A stretch of DNA of 64,000 bases from Siphonodentalium dalli (GCA_032622095.1 CP136069.1:51382760-51446759), one strand, 5' to 3'. Counted from the first letter of the stretch, positions 29,801 through 34,012 are shown. A program made the numbers and translations. Notes: a model not told the origin generated them from the letters alone.

Positions 29801-30569
29801 GGACAATGCAGCACAAATCACTGGAATGGTAACCAATCAGATAGCTTTAAATACTTCATCATTGAATCCCACACAGGCTCATTCTGGATTCCCTGGTGAC
29901 GAAATATCCTCAGTTTGTACATGTAAGCAGGCTGATGGAAATTTTAATGTGAGCTCGATCAAATCTGAGGCTGCAATGACTGCTGTTAAAATGGAAGTTT
30001 ATCCAGATCAAACACAGGCAAATTATGTACTCAGTAGTGGGGATATTAATAACTTTTCAAGCGAAGATATATCAACCATTTTGAAGATGATGTCACAAAG
30101 TGATTTGTCAAGATTGATAATGAACCCAGCAGCGAGTGAGAGTAATTCATCATCAAACGCTGCAGCTCAAAATATCCAGGCTGCTGAATATCAGAATGTC
30201 TTAACACAACATGCTTCTGCATCCATAGGAAATCTGCCTGTAGTTTCAGGAACAGAAATGTTATCGGCCCAACCGATCACGGTACCTACTCAACCAGGAC
30301 AAGTAATTAGTATCCAGCAAACAAACTGCACTAATGTCTCTCAACAACAACAACAGCTGCAACCACAGCTGCAACATCAGCAGCAACAACAACAACAGCA
30401 ACAACATCTGCAACAACAACAGCAGCATCAACAACACCAACAACAGCCACACCAACAACAATTACAACAACGACAGCAGCAACAACAACAACAACTAAGA
30501 GTAGCTACCTCCATACCATCAACAGTGACAGAGCTTAACATTGATGAGGATTCTAAAGATGTTAATTAG
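2231..30569 (+). CDS. Spliced gene: diverged Rel-homology (NFAT/NF-kB-like) transcription factor, eight visible exons, 5' end missing
   Basis: Eight exons (2231-2844, 5161-5318, 8670-8791, 12266-12394, 18557-18667, 22172-22263, 25969-about 26086, 29329-30569) join in one frame. The phases match at every junction and total 860 codons plus a stop. Residues 1-204 are Pro/Thr/Gln-rich. About 195-340 resemble a Rel-homology N-terminal domain, and about 365-447 an IPT/TIG domain with the pattern C..GD.LILC, then W..EIKL, then a PPSY turn and an ETVKVEIYF strand, as in NFAT and NF-kB. About 449-860 form a Ser/Gln-rich tail with polyglutamine. Known members of this superfamily are dimeric DNA-binding regulators; NFAT5 also has a long Gln-rich tail. 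The protein is much diverged, so the exact subfamily is inference. The first visible exon begins with a split codon, so a start exon must lie upstream. The exon 7 donor is weak. Confidence 0.62.
2985..3303 (+). mobile_element. tRNA-derived SINE with (ATT)n tail
   Basis: A polymerase III A-box-like segment, TGGCCGAATTGAGCGG at 3005, is followed about 30 bp on by a B-box-like GTTTCAAATC at 3048, as in a tRNA gene. The body contains GTGACCCTTGGGCAAGGTCA, and the 3' end has GCGCTTAGAGC ... AAGCGCTATATAAAT and then ATTATTATTATT. This layout is typical of molluscan tRNA-SINEs. It lies about 140 bp after exon 1 inside the intron. No clear target-site duplication was identified. Confidence 0.7.
3304..4207. 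repeat. Decayed 'TCCGTCTG / CCACCACC' interspersed repeat
   Basis: Two or more diverged units share 'CCACCACCGGTTGA ... GAATT(A)AATATGGTA(T/C)GGATGTTCACTA' (about 3618 and 3765), with an approximate period of 150 bp. The adjoining 2889-2985 segment (TCCGTCAGGGTGTCTGTCTG) belongs to the same class and was probably split by the SINE. No coding potential. Confidence 0.45.
4208..4475. mobile_element. TTAA-flanked (piggyBac-like) MITE, family C, diverged
   Basis: It begins TTAATCCTTTGATGAAGGG and ends CATGGAAGGGTTAA. Inside are two diverged TATATATGCG hairpins (about 4270-4330 and 4370-4425). TTAA target duplications with CCCTTT-type ends are characteristic of piggyBac-related MITEs. Other members are at 23758, 31523 and 38159. 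Confidence 0.65.
4682..4893. mobile_element. Long-hairpin MITE (family H), near-complete
   Basis: A left arm beginning TAATGCCCTAAGTAATC pairs with a right arm ending TTAGGGCATTACTG, with about 95 bp per arm around a short loop. Arms carry AATTATGGGTAAC and ATGGCTTGTTGCCATTCATC. Other copies are at 7651-7867, 17009-17108 (truncated) and 38692-38831 (internal deletion). Confidence 0.85.
5003..5160 (+). repeat. Short tandem repeat abutting the exon 2 acceptor
   Basis: CATGTTTACGCGACATTATA recurs three times with a 28-bp period. A longer piece including ATAATATTCAACTTAAATTATATTT then repeats, the last copy being immediately followed by TTCAG and exon 2. Confidence 0.8.
5161..5318 (+). CDS. Exon 2: start of the diverged Rel-homology N-terminal domain
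   Basis: The acceptor TATTTTCAG ends at 5160 and the donor GAGAA/GTGAGT follows 5318. It enters in phase 0 and leaves in phase 2. The reading MRVYCVHPQKPEYLHG sits where NFAT proteins have the first Rel strand, L-x-I-x-x-QP followed by R-x-R-Y-x-x-E-G. The QP-like turn and the Y-x-x-G are visible, but the two arginines and the glutamate of the DNA-recognition loop are not: the loop reads K-P-E-Y-L-H-G-N. That suggests altered or lost DNA contact, if the alignment holds. The intron just upstream has a tandem duplication (5003-5160) touching the acceptor. Confidence 0.62.
5319..5574. other. Intron sequence, no feature recognised
   Basis: A short direct repeat (TCTCTAACATAAAGGACAC / TCTCTAACACAAAGGACCC) is the only structure seen before the 47-bp array begins. 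Confidence 0.4.
5575..6885. repeat. 47-bp minisatellite, about 28 copies
   Basis: The unit contains ACTACACAGCATGGTGTGCA and CTACGGCAGGCCGTCCAGTG; spacing between successive GTATAAC words is 47 bp. Variant 46-bp units read CTACTAAGCAGG. A linked variant block (CTAAGCAGG then GTGGATAACTACACAGCG) starts at 5701, 6310 and 6591, showing block duplications of about 13 and 6 units. Confidence 0.92.
6888..7012. mobile_element. Diverged fragment of the GAGGTCCCC palindrome family
   Basis: CCTCATTCTCCTCC ... GAGTGAGGTTCACCCTC ... GGACCTCATTCTGCAAATGA matches the ends of the family seen complete at 40291-40543. Confidence 0.5.
7035..7188. mobile_element. Hairpin element
   Basis: TTATACAATGTTGTGTAG ... 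TTTTTCTTGTAC pairs with GACAAGAAAAACAC ... ACACAACATTGTATAA across about 150 bp, with AAGTCATTGGAC/GTCCAATATGACTT inside. GAGTCCAATATGACTT and GAGTCCAATGTGACTT recur at about 7478 and 7497. Confidence 0.7.
7189..7650. other. Intron sequence, no gene
   Basis: AT-rich DNA with GTCCAATATGACTTT words shared with the hairpin upstream. No exon signal seen. Confidence 0.4.
7651..7867. mobile_element. Long-hairpin MITE (family H), complete copy
   Basis: The terminal words TACAGTTATGCCCTAAATAA and TTATTTAGAGCATTACTGTA pair, and the arms stay complementary for about 100 bp. Very similar to 4682-4893. Confidence 0.9.
8060..8425 (-). mobile_element. Partial hAT-like element in reverse orientation
   Basis: The right part (TTGGCCACCGACAGCGCAAACATTG and, before it, TTTTTATTGGCCAATTTGG) is the reverse complement of the left end of the element at 31938-33279 (CAGTGTTCACGCTGTCGGTAG ...). 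Earlier words TTTTCGTCCTTTAACTTCAC and AGCGCTTTTGTATTAGCTTT also match that element reversed. Its left limit is uncertain. Confidence 0.6.
8670..8791 (+). CDS. Exon 3: Rel N-terminal domain, middle part
   Basis: A strong pyrimidine tract and acceptor (GTCTTGTCTTTTCAG ending 8669) precede it; the donor is GGAG/GTGAAT. It enters with the last base of a split AA/G (Lys) codon from exon 2 and leaves in phase 1, matching exon 4. It reads VPDFVIVRSKTQEGN, then a Cys-Gly-Phe stretch, SVSQLYTRTDAHKFLKG. A hydrophobic strand followed by a polar turn fits a Rel beta-sandwich, but no diagnostic motif is present. A diverged copy of its second half lies 86 bp downstream. Confidence 0.6.
8808..8878 (+). 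pseudogene. Partial tandem duplicate of exon 3
   Basis: The stretch repeats bases 8722-8786 of exon 3 with an offset of 86 bp. It still reads open (QSEFLMSVSQFYRRSDAHKF) and keeps the SVSQ-Y-R-DAHKF pattern of the parent exon. It lacks the first half of the exon, and no good donor was found after it. It is preceded by AAGCAG, so a weak acceptor exists. It is most simply a dead partial exon copy, although mutually exclusive use cannot be excluded from sequence. Confidence 0.6.
8880..9243. other. Intron sequence, no feature recognised
   Basis: Starts extremely AT-rich (poly-A/T runs near 8880-9000) and becomes mixed. No exon signal or repeat boundary seen. Confidence 0.4.
9247..11092. repeat. 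Long interspersed repeat L1: hairpin start, tandem monomers, palindromic end (copy 1)
   Basis: It begins TTTTTATGTTTACCCATACC with a hairpin, then CCGTCCGTCCGTCCGT. Then come about four diverged monomers, each with AACCAAATTTGGTAT and GAGTTATGGCCCTTTT (9890-10450). It ends with GGGTTAAACATCTGCCGATC and the palindrome GCCGATCGTGATCGGC, then CTCTCGTTT. The same start and end occur at 48328 and 50476. No coding frame was recognised; the transposon class is unknown. Confidence 0.7.
11229..12136. mobile_element. Tc1/mariner-like non-autonomous element
   Basis: Ends TACAGTGAAACC and TTTTCACTGTA place CAGTG/CACTG termini next to TA dinucleotides (11227-11228 and 12137-12138), as in Tc1/mariner elements. 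Subterminal words GAGGGACCACC and GGTGGTCGTTCTCAACAG also face each other. The 908-bp interior has no transposase. It ends just before the exon 4 duplication. Confidence 0.65.
12141..12241 (+). pseudogene. Tandem duplicate of the intron end and 5' half of exon 4
   Basis: The unit from TGAGCTTCC through the acceptor TTCAG and the first half of exon 4 occurs twice, about 100 bp apart. In this upstream copy the frame reads QETSTFYADKKNQINDTVVL and then hits TAA at once. If spliced in, it would truncate the protein. The copy begins only a few bases after the 3' end of a Tc1-like element (11229-12136). Confidence 0.72.
12266..12394 (+). CDS. Exon 4: end of the Rel N-terminal domain
   Basis: The acceptor GATTTTCAG ends at 12265 and the donor TTTG/GTAAGG follows 12394. 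Phase is 1 in and 1 out, giving Glu codons at both junctions. It reads QETTTFYADKKNQINDTV, then VLCVETWQGERLLCREYS. In NFAT proteins the last strand of the Rel N-terminal domain has the pattern K-x-T-x-V-R-L-x-F-R-V followed by a Gly turn, a further strand, S-x-P-I-x-C. The K-K-N, V-V-L-C-V, G-E-R-L and E-P-V-S steps line up with that by eye. The 5' part is tandemly duplicated 100 bp upstream. Confidence 0.68.
12414..12788. mobile_element. Double-hairpin element with inserted gagcccc module
   Basis: The outer ends TTACCCTGTGCC and GGCACAGGGTAA are inverted. Each end is itself a near-perfect hairpin (12419-12490 and 12712-12786) built on GCATTCTCTTATATATGCGAG. Between them lies a third module, GAGCCCCAGACAAACATGAG ... 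ATATGTGTGGGGCTC (12561-12633), also self-complementary. The element starts about 20 bp after the exon 4 donor. Confidence 0.82.
13010..14275. repeat. Interspersed repeat R, copy 1 (GTCCCCCGAA ends, tandem monomers)
   Basis: It starts with the hairpin GTCCCCCGAA(T)n TTCGGGGGAC, then GCCGGTGTCCGTCCGTCCGT. Monomers of roughly 150 bp follow (TTTCCGGATGATAACTTTAG, GTCAAGTTCGAA, GAGTTATGGCCC), ending in CCACCGGTTCGGGGGACACT and GGCCTTTTATT. A second nearly identical copy is at 19345-20480. Open frames of 60-170 codons in it are by-products of the monomers. Confidence 0.8.
14276..14914. other. Intron sequence, no feature recognised
   Basis: AT-rich with a few weak direct repeats (ACTCATTACTCATTGATGAGT). 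No exon signal seen. Confidence 0.4.
14915..15918. repeat. 47-bp minisatellite, about 21 copies
   Basis: The unit reads CATAGCAACCACCAAGGGTG then CTTATACCTAAGGCAGGTGA then ATGATGT. Some units carry an ATACATGTACC insertion. A larger variant block repeats inside the array. It sits at the 5' edge of an interspersed repeat (15918-16345) whose other copy (21525) has only one unit. Confidence 0.95.
15918..16345. repeat. Interspersed repeat M, copy 1
   Basis: ATCAGTGATTTTTCAAGATC, GTCACTTGACTTCCGGTTGC, GAAGCATCGCGATAA, CTTACGAAGAATTCACATGT and CTCCACTACATGTCACGTA occur in the same order at 21590-22005. No coding frame supported. Confidence 0.8.
16346..16858. other. Intron sequence, no feature recognised
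   Basis: No exon, repeat or RNA gene recognised; a TTGATTGATTGATTG run at about 16829 precedes the hairpin. Confidence 0.4.
16859..16950. repeat. Near-perfect 92-bp hairpin
   Basis: CACAGGTCCCTGGCACAATA pairs with TATTGTGCCAGGGACCTGTG. The arms continue through GACCCCAACCAC/GTGGTTGGGGTC and AAAGACATATAT/ATATGTGTCTTT to the centre. Such recent, perfect palindromes are typical of foldback MITEs. Confidence 0.9.
17009..17175. mobile_element. Chimera of a truncated family H hairpin MITE and a double-hairpin element end
   Basis: The left arm of family H (TACAGTAATGCTCTAAGTAA to CATTCATTGGAAAG) stops at 17108. It joins TATATATAAGAGAATGCATT GGCACAGGG, and then CTGGAAGCTCCAGTCATGG from a family C MITE tail. 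Confidence 0.75.
17255..17339. repeat. Hairpin
   Basis: ACAGGGTAACATGATATTAC pairs with GTAATATCATGTTACCCTGT around a loop of about 40 bp. Confidence 0.85.
17340..17988. other. Intron sequence, no gene recognised
   Basis: A frame at 17532-17759 carries words reminiscent of the LINE palm (YCSAMYWG, then ADDRKL), so a very decayed LINE piece is possible but not established. Confidence 0.3.
17989..18386. mobile_element. GAGGTCCCC palindrome-family element, diverged
   Basis: CAAGCCTGATTATAGCGTGT and the far end GACTCAGGCTTG are inverted. Inside are GGGCTAGCATCACTAAATTC and, facing it, GGTGAATTTGGTGATGCC ... GATAGCATCACTC. It lies about 170 bp before exon 5. Confidence 0.7.
18557..18667 (+). CDS. 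Exon 5: linker and start of the IPT domain
   Basis: The acceptor TTTATGCAG ends at 18556 and the donor ACCAG/GTATGT follows 18667. It takes the first base of a split Glu codon from exon 4 and gives one base of a Gly codon to exon 6. The reading runs SCMLEAFGAPESGIPDDD, SWKGHIALALTEKTKCKP. The final L-T-E-K-T-K-C-K-P-G-D leads into the first IPT strands in exon 6. NF-kB family IPT domains have a similarly placed R-T-x-x-C-x-x-G-G-x-E. Confidence 0.68.
18668..19344. other. Intron with a degenerate 'ACCAAATTTGGTA' monomer
   Basis: At 18875-18990, CAGTCCGTCTGTCC and ACCAAATTTGGTACTAGTAT plus TAAGTTCGAATATTGGTT mark one decayed monomer of the L1/R repeat type. The rest is featureless. Confidence 0.4.
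19345..20480. repeat. Interspersed repeat R, copy 2
   Basis: It starts GTGCCCCGAAAAAAATATTTCGGGGGAC and runs in parallel with 13010-14275 through the same monomers, to CCACCGGTTTGGGGGACACT and GAGCGGCCTTTTATT. Similarity is very high in the first 170 bp after the CCGTCCGT run. Confidence 0.82.
20481..21130. other. Intron sequence with a 20-bp tandem repeat
   Basis: GAAACGAGAACCAGCGAGAT is repeated about four times at 20822-20905. A CGGTATTTAGTCATACC / GGTATACCG region (20650-20725) is locally inverted. No exon seen. Confidence 0.5.
21131..21400. repeat. Third, degraded fragment of repeat R
   Basis: AAAGCCACC ... GGGGGGACGTGTGGCCTGGCG matches the right end of repeat R. It is followed by TCCGTCCG, ACCAAATTTGGTATC and GGCCAAGTTCGAATATAAG monomer words. 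Confidence 0.5.
21525..22015. repeat. Interspersed repeat M, copy 2, with a single 47-bp-like unit
   Basis: ATAGCAACCACCAGGTGGTT ... GCAGGTGAATGACGTCATAT at its 5' edge is one unit of the 14915-15918 minisatellite. The remainder matches 15918-16345. Confidence 0.8.
22172..22263 (+). CDS. Exon 6: IPT domain core
   Basis: The acceptor TTCGATAG ends at 22171 and the donor AACTCA/GTAAGA follows 22263. Thirty full codons: DHLILCHNQTEKLPQWKKEI then KLVKSHFLNS. The L-I-L-C strand corresponds to the Y-L-L-C strand of NF-kB IPT domains. The W-K-K-E-I-K-L and closing N-S match the W-x-x-E-A pattern and N-S-L of NFAT IPT domains. A TTAA-flanked MITE begins only 21 bp after the exon, close to the donor. 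Confidence 0.68.
22284..22684. mobile_element. piggyBac-like MITE, family A (copy 1), containing a double-hairpin element
   Basis: TTAACCCTTTACCCAACAGA at the left and TTTGTTGGGTAAAGGGTTAA at the right form TIRs with TTAA at each edge. Inside, CCCTGTGCC ... GGCACAGGG (22311-22538) bounds two facing hairpins. The unique part (CACAATGTGGTCAAGGAGCC, GACAGACCGAAGATATTTTA) is shared with copies at 45562, 50534 and 51270. Confidence 0.9.
22795..22925. mobile_element. Half of a GAGGTCCCC palindrome-family element
   Basis: GTGTCTGACATGTGCAGAAT GAGGTCCCT ... GGGGACCTCATTCTACTCAG forms one of the two hairpins of the family. Confidence 0.65.
22926..23757. other. Intron sequence, no feature recognised
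   Basis: No exon, RNA gene or repeat boundary recognised. Confidence 0.4.
23758..23981. mobile_element. TTAA-flanked MITE, family C
   Basis: TTAACCCTCATACGACGAGA at the left and GCATGGAAGAGTTAA at the right. Contains GTGCCAGTGCATTCTCTTAT and the facing GCATTGGCACAGGG hairpin halves. Confidence 0.7.
23968..24110. repeat. 33-bp tandem repeat, 4 copies, seeded at a MITE end
   Basis: The unit CATGGAAAGGTTAATAAGGG AGGTAACTCCAGT repeats in register from the right terminus of the family C MITE. TTAA, the insertion site, occurs in every unit. Confidence 0.88.
24361..24540. repeat. 75-bp tandem duplication and LINE-like tail
   Basis: GTCATGTTGCCTCCACATGA starts at 24361 and again at 24436. The second copy is followed by AATAAAGTATTCTGATTCTGATTCT, a short-repeat tail of the sort found at 3' ends of non-LTR retrotransposons. 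Confidence 0.7.
24541..25135. other. Intron sequence, no feature recognised
   Basis: AT-rich with TATATATTTATAT runs; nothing else supported. Confidence 0.4.
25136..25440 (-). mobile_element. Probable LINE 3' end fragment
   Basis: ACAACAAGCCTAAAAGGCTT resembles ACAACAAGCCTATATTGTGG at about 27503, which lies in the 3' region of the LINE at 27950. Reverse orientation is inferred from that. Confidence 0.4.
25969..26086 (+). CDS. Exon 7: second half of the IPT domain (3' boundary uncertain)
   Basis: The acceptor GTTTTTCAG ends at 25968. In phase 0 from exon 6 it reads LTIRFQPPSYGMKLEETVK, VEIYFINSVGVKSNSLSLYY. The strand, P-P-S-Y turn, E-T-V-K-V strand and final aromatic strand are the clearest IPT signature in the gene. 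The frame meets TGA at 26107. The only GT before it that gives the phase exon 8 needs is at 26087 (TATA/GTCCAC), a weak donor. Alternatives are a missed small exon or a short isoform ending at the TGA. A 63-bp minisatellite starts at the exon end and copies the last 35 bases. Confidence 0.68.
26052..26455. repeat. 63-bp minisatellite growing out of exon 7, about 6 copies
   Basis: The unit CTTTATTATAGTCCACTGTT ... GACTGAGTTCACATACTTAG ... AAATATACTCTC has exact 63-bp spacing (GACTGAG at 26104, 26167, 26230 and on). The first copy is the end of exon 7, including its candidate donor TATA/GTCCAC. Because 63 is divisible by 3, later copies give an open frame (TEFTYLADKYTLFIIVHC), which is incidental. 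Confidence 0.95.
26460..26900. other. Intron sequence, no feature recognised
   Basis: No exon or repeat boundary recognised. Confidence 0.4.
26903..27057. repeat. Long hairpin element
   Basis: GATATCCACACTTTTTCAGT pairs with ACTGAAAAAGTGTGGATATT, and GAATTTCCACGAGTGGC with the facing GCCATGAGTGGAAATTC. Arms are about 75 bp. Confidence 0.85.
27440..29179 (-). mobile_element. 5'-truncated Jockey/CR1-type LINE, ORF2 3' half (27950-29179) plus 3' region
   Basis: On the minus strand 409 codons are open. The frame enters at the catalytic strand NIRLFADDTSIYL (the F-A-D-D box). Then come the thumb region (HLGLIF, FAYVRPVLEYASPVWDNC, EMARIVTGAT) and a C-terminal Cys/His part (CACGAVETAHHYLLEC). Everything upstream of the FADD box, including the endonuclease, is missing, as in usual 5' truncation. 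The intact frame suggests a fairly recent insertion into the intron between exons 7 and 8. Confidence 0.88.
29329..30569 (+). CDS. Exon 8: Ser/Gln-rich C-terminal transactivation-like domain with polyglutamine, stop at 30567
   Basis: The acceptor ATTCAATCAG ends at 29328. The exon enters in phase 1 and runs 413 codons to TAG at 30567-30569. It is rich in Ser, Thr, Pro and Gln. Two lysines sit in sumoylation-like contexts (IKSE and VKME). A predicted amphipathic helix, EDISTILKMMSQSDLSRLIM, lies before a Gln-rich region at 30340-30500 coded by mixed CAA and CAG. The last residues are acidic (NIDEDSKDVN). Long Gln-rich tails are known in NFAT5. Low complexity makes homology unreliable, but the length without stops and the clean acceptor support coding. 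Confidence 0.72.
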
Positions 30570-31014
30570 GCCACAGTCTATACACCAGAAGCCACATCCC
30601 TCATCCATTTGTCACTAAATACTTCACTATAGATCAATTTTTTCTAATTTGTTTTAAATAACATGGAAGCTAGTGGTCATTTTGAATTTCACATTTTAAT
30701 CCATTGGCACACCCTGCAACCAACATTTATTGGAGAACTGTTTAAAAAATTTACAGGCATGTTCAGATCACTTCTAGAGGGAGCTATCGACTTTGAATGA
30801 TATTCAATTAAAAACATGGTATCTTTGCATTACTAAATACTTTAAACATTTAAACGTTCTGCATATCTTATCTCTCCATTGACTGTAATGTATGACATTA
30901 TCCCTCTCCAAGTTGAGCTATTGACACTTTAATTTTATATCAGGATTCATGCTGGTGGTGGCCATTTGCCAATTGTTTTTGTAAAATGGCAACAAAAAAA
31001 TTCGTTTCGCAGCA
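30570..31014 (+). other. Probable 3' UTR and flank of the Rel-like gene
   Basis: No reading frame of note follows the stop. An ATTAAA at about 30807 could be a weak polyadenylation signal; no canonical AATAAA was seen close to the stop. The 32-bp minisatellite starts at about 31015. Confidence 0.35.
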
Positions 31015-31515
31015 ATAACCTCTCAAATTATCATCAGATCTCCATGGTAACCTCTCAAATGATCATCAGGAGGCCCCCACCCCCAGCCCCCATGCATGGA
31101 ATATGGAATACCACTTAACACAGAGGGTGGAATACGGAATACCAGTTTTTGGAATACCGAATACCTCCTAACAGATGGGCCGGAATACGACGTACCTCAT
31201 AACAGGGAATGGAATACGGCGTACGAAAAAGGGGGGTGGGGGCCTCCATCAGATCTCCATTGTAACCTCTCAAATGATCATCAGATCTCCATGGTAACCT
31301 CTCAAATGATCATCAGATCTCCATGGTAACCTCTCAAATGATCATCAGATCTCCATGGTAACCTCTCAAATTATCATCAGATCTCCATGGTAACCTCTCA
31401 AATGATCATCAGATCTCCATTATAACCTCTCAAATTATCATCAGATCTCCATGGTAACCTCTCAAATTATCATCAGATCTCCATGGTAACCTCTCATATG
31501 ATCATCAGATCTCAA
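31015..31515. repeat. 32-bp minisatellite, interrupted by a TIR element
   Basis: The unit TAACCTCTCAAATGATCATC AGATCTCCATGG repeats about 2 times before and 8 times after the insertion at 31070-31246. Confidence 0.92.
31070..31246. mobile_element. GC-ended TIR element G, 177 bp, 6-bp target duplication CATCAG
   Basis: GAGGCCCCCACCCCC at the left and GGGGGTGGGGGCCTC at the right form TIRs. CATCAG flanks both sides (31064-31069 and 31247-31252). The interior has GGAATACGGAATACCAG-type repeats. A second copy is at 40819-41071. Six-bp duplications occur in a few DNA-transposon groups (for example Dada and IS3EU); assignment is open. Confidence 0.88.
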
Positions 31516-31522
31516 TGAAAGC

Positions 31523-31782
31523 GGTAACCCTTCCATGACTGGAGTTTTCTGAAATTGTGCGAAAACCCTGTGCCAACACGGTCTCATATATATGAGAGTC
31601 TCCCACAGGGAGCATCACATATATAAGAGAATACATTAGCCTAACATAGGCTAGCAATATTTACAGTGACCTTGTAAGCCAGAGCATTCTCTTATATATG
31701 GGAGATTTGCATATATAAGATAATGCACTGGTACAGTGTCTTTAATACTGCACCAGCACAATTTTGGTCATGAAAGGGTTAA
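31523..31782. mobile_element. TTAA-type MITE, family C
   Basis: Left GTAACCCTTCCATGACTGGA, right TCATGAAAGGGTTAA. Contains two hairpins with TATATGAGAGTCTCCC and facing halves. Confidence 0.7.
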
Positions 31783-31891
31783 TGTGTTAAGAGGTAATAA
31801 GTGGTCGCTCCCCTCTATATGAATAACAATTTATCTAGAGTCACACTAGCTTTTTATAAAAAAAAATGATGAATTGCTTATTGGAAGGCGT

Positions 31892-33622
31892 CAGGGGCGC
31901 CGGAGGAGGGGGGCAGAGGGGGCAGCTGACCCCCCCCCAGTGTTCACGCTGTCGGTAGCCAAATTAGCCAATGGCTAATCTTTTTCGAATTTGGCTAATA
32001 AAAATTTCATTTGGCTAAACTTTTGGCTAAACTTTTTTTACCCCAAATGGAGACTGAAAGCATGGAGTCAGAAAGCTAATTAACAAAAGCGCTCAATATA
32101 TCGACATTCAAGACGAAGTTAGGTGACGAAAGTATTTAATTATTTTCGTACTTATGAAATATCGTTCCGTAACAGCAAACGGTAAGCTCTAACAATTAGT
32201 GTACAGTAAACATATTTTTATTTCCAAATCTAACATAAATTTTGGCGAGTGGGTTTTCAATTCTGTCATATGAACGATCCAGTCCGAAAATATCGAAAGT
32301 GGGAATATATTGCCGACTGTACAAAAGGAAACCCGATCGCGGACAGTACAAAGGGAAACCCGATCGACAACTCTATCAACCAAGCGATCACACAGTGATA
32401 TGCAATCATCTTTAGTTTTCACAAGACGGACATTCAAAGACGCATGGACATTAAACCGACCGTGGTTGAATCATGACAATGTGAAGAAAGCTATATTTTG
32501 TAAAGTGTGCATTGACGCTGTTATATAAGCAATTTGTTCGTAACAGGCTGTTTTAATCTGGAGAAAGATTACGTCACTCTGCACGAAACAGAAAAAGGTT
32601 ATTATTTTACATTTAATCCCCTAATCCCCCATTGTCTGTCTGGTCACTTACTGGACTCCCTGGACAATGCATGTTTATGATGACATTGTATTTATGACGG
32701 TCGAGGTTTATGAGCACCAAGTGTAAGACAATAGCTTAATCAGCCAAATGTGAATCACGACAGATATTTTGTGGCTATTTGTCGTCAATACCGATACAGT
32801 CAAAATAATATGCATGCTTTTATGACAGATTGTAATTTGATAATGACGTAACAATATTAAGTTATTAGTTTCCAGATGTCACTTAGATATTTTCGCAAGG
32901 ATAAATATTTAATGATTTAAAAACAAATATTGATATAAAACAAACAAATAATAACATTAAGAAGGACAATCCCGGGTTACCCCCCCCCCCCAATCACTCT
33001 TTCACATAAAGATTAATACATTTTTAATAAATGATATATATAAAAATACTTCTAGTTCATAAAAATTATTTAAATTATTGTGTATTTTACCTGTGTCTGT
33101 TAGATTTTACGTTTTAGTCATCAATTGTGAACCGACCAGAAAACGATGATTTAATTTGGCCAAAGTTTTTTTTAATTTGGCCAAAAAACATTTGGCTAAA
33201 GTTTTTTTCATTTGGCTAATAAAATTTTCATTTGGCTAAACTTTTGGCTAAAGTTTTTTTCGGTCCAGCGTGAACACTGCCCCCCCCCCCCTGCCCTTGA
33301 CCAAGGGGGGCGAGCGGGGGCAGGACTTGCCCTTTTTCTGGAGACATAAAATGCTTTTTGTGTGTTTAATCTCGTGTTTTTATAGCAAAATGTGACTTTT
33401 TTGGTCCAAATACCACCAATTTCACAAGGAATATTAATTTTTTGTCAATTTTATCACAAAACGGCCATAAAAACCGACAAATAATATTAAAATGGGGATT
33501 TTTGCCACAATGAATTTATGGTTATTTTCCCAAGTTTGCGGAGAAAATGCCCCTTTTTTGCGGAAAAGTGCCCTTTTTGTAGGCTCTGCCCCCCCTGCCC
33601 TTGGATGCTTCCGGCGCCCCTG
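31892..33622. mobile_element. Outer hAT-like element with CAGGGGCGCCGGA ends, split by a second hAT-like element
   Basis: Left CAGGGGCGCCGGAGG and right CTTCCGGCGCCCCTG are inverted. Flanking octamers GAAGGCGT (31884) and GACAGCGT (33623) agree at 6 of 8, a plausible eroded 8-bp target duplication. The GC-rich arms flank the inner element at 31938-33279. Confidence 0.6.
31938..33279. mobile_element. Inner hAT-like element, 1342 bp, with zinc-finger coding remnant
   Basis: Ends CAGTGTTCACGCTG and CAGCGTGAACACTG are perfect inverted repeats lying in a run of eight C on each side (8-bp target duplication). At 32310-32528 (+) a frame reads FKDAWTLNRPWLNHDNVKKA then IFCKVCIDA. This is the W-x-x-x-R-P-W-L ... 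F-C-K-x-C start of the zinc finger found in the N-terminus of many hAT transposases. The catalytic domain is absent, so it is non-autonomous. Confidence 0.78.
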
Positions 33623-33630
33623 GACAGCGT

Positions 33631-34012
33631 ACTTTCCTAATCAAGGGACAATACTTAACTGCTTTGTGGTTTCAAAATAAGTCAATTTAGACGAATCAGT
33701 GCTCATTTATATTTATATATGTTACCAGATAGACATATCGCTTCTTGCTGGTCCCATCTGTGTACAATTCCCTTATTTGTTTGTCCATCTTGAAATTTAT
33801 CTGTTATTTTTGTGCTTGTTTCTTTATATTTTCGTTTTAGTTTGGGTTTTTAAATTAGATCCAAACTTTCTGACAAATGGCCAAAAATAATCAGATATGG
33901 TAAATTTTGTTGCGAGCCTGAATGAACCCTGTTTAGTATGGCTGAATTTGTCACTCTCACTGGTTGTTTGTGTATATGTATATATAGCTGTATGAGTCTT
34001 CATCAAGTTATA
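33631..34012. other. No feature recognised
   Basis: AT-rich sequence with no coding or repeat signal that could be supported. Confidence 0.4.

Noticed and set aside
30340-30500. Polyglutamine stretch as a simple microsatellite outside a gene
   Set aside because: It lies in the middle of a 413-codon frame with a good acceptor, uses mixed CAA/CAG codons, and returns to complex sequence before the stop.
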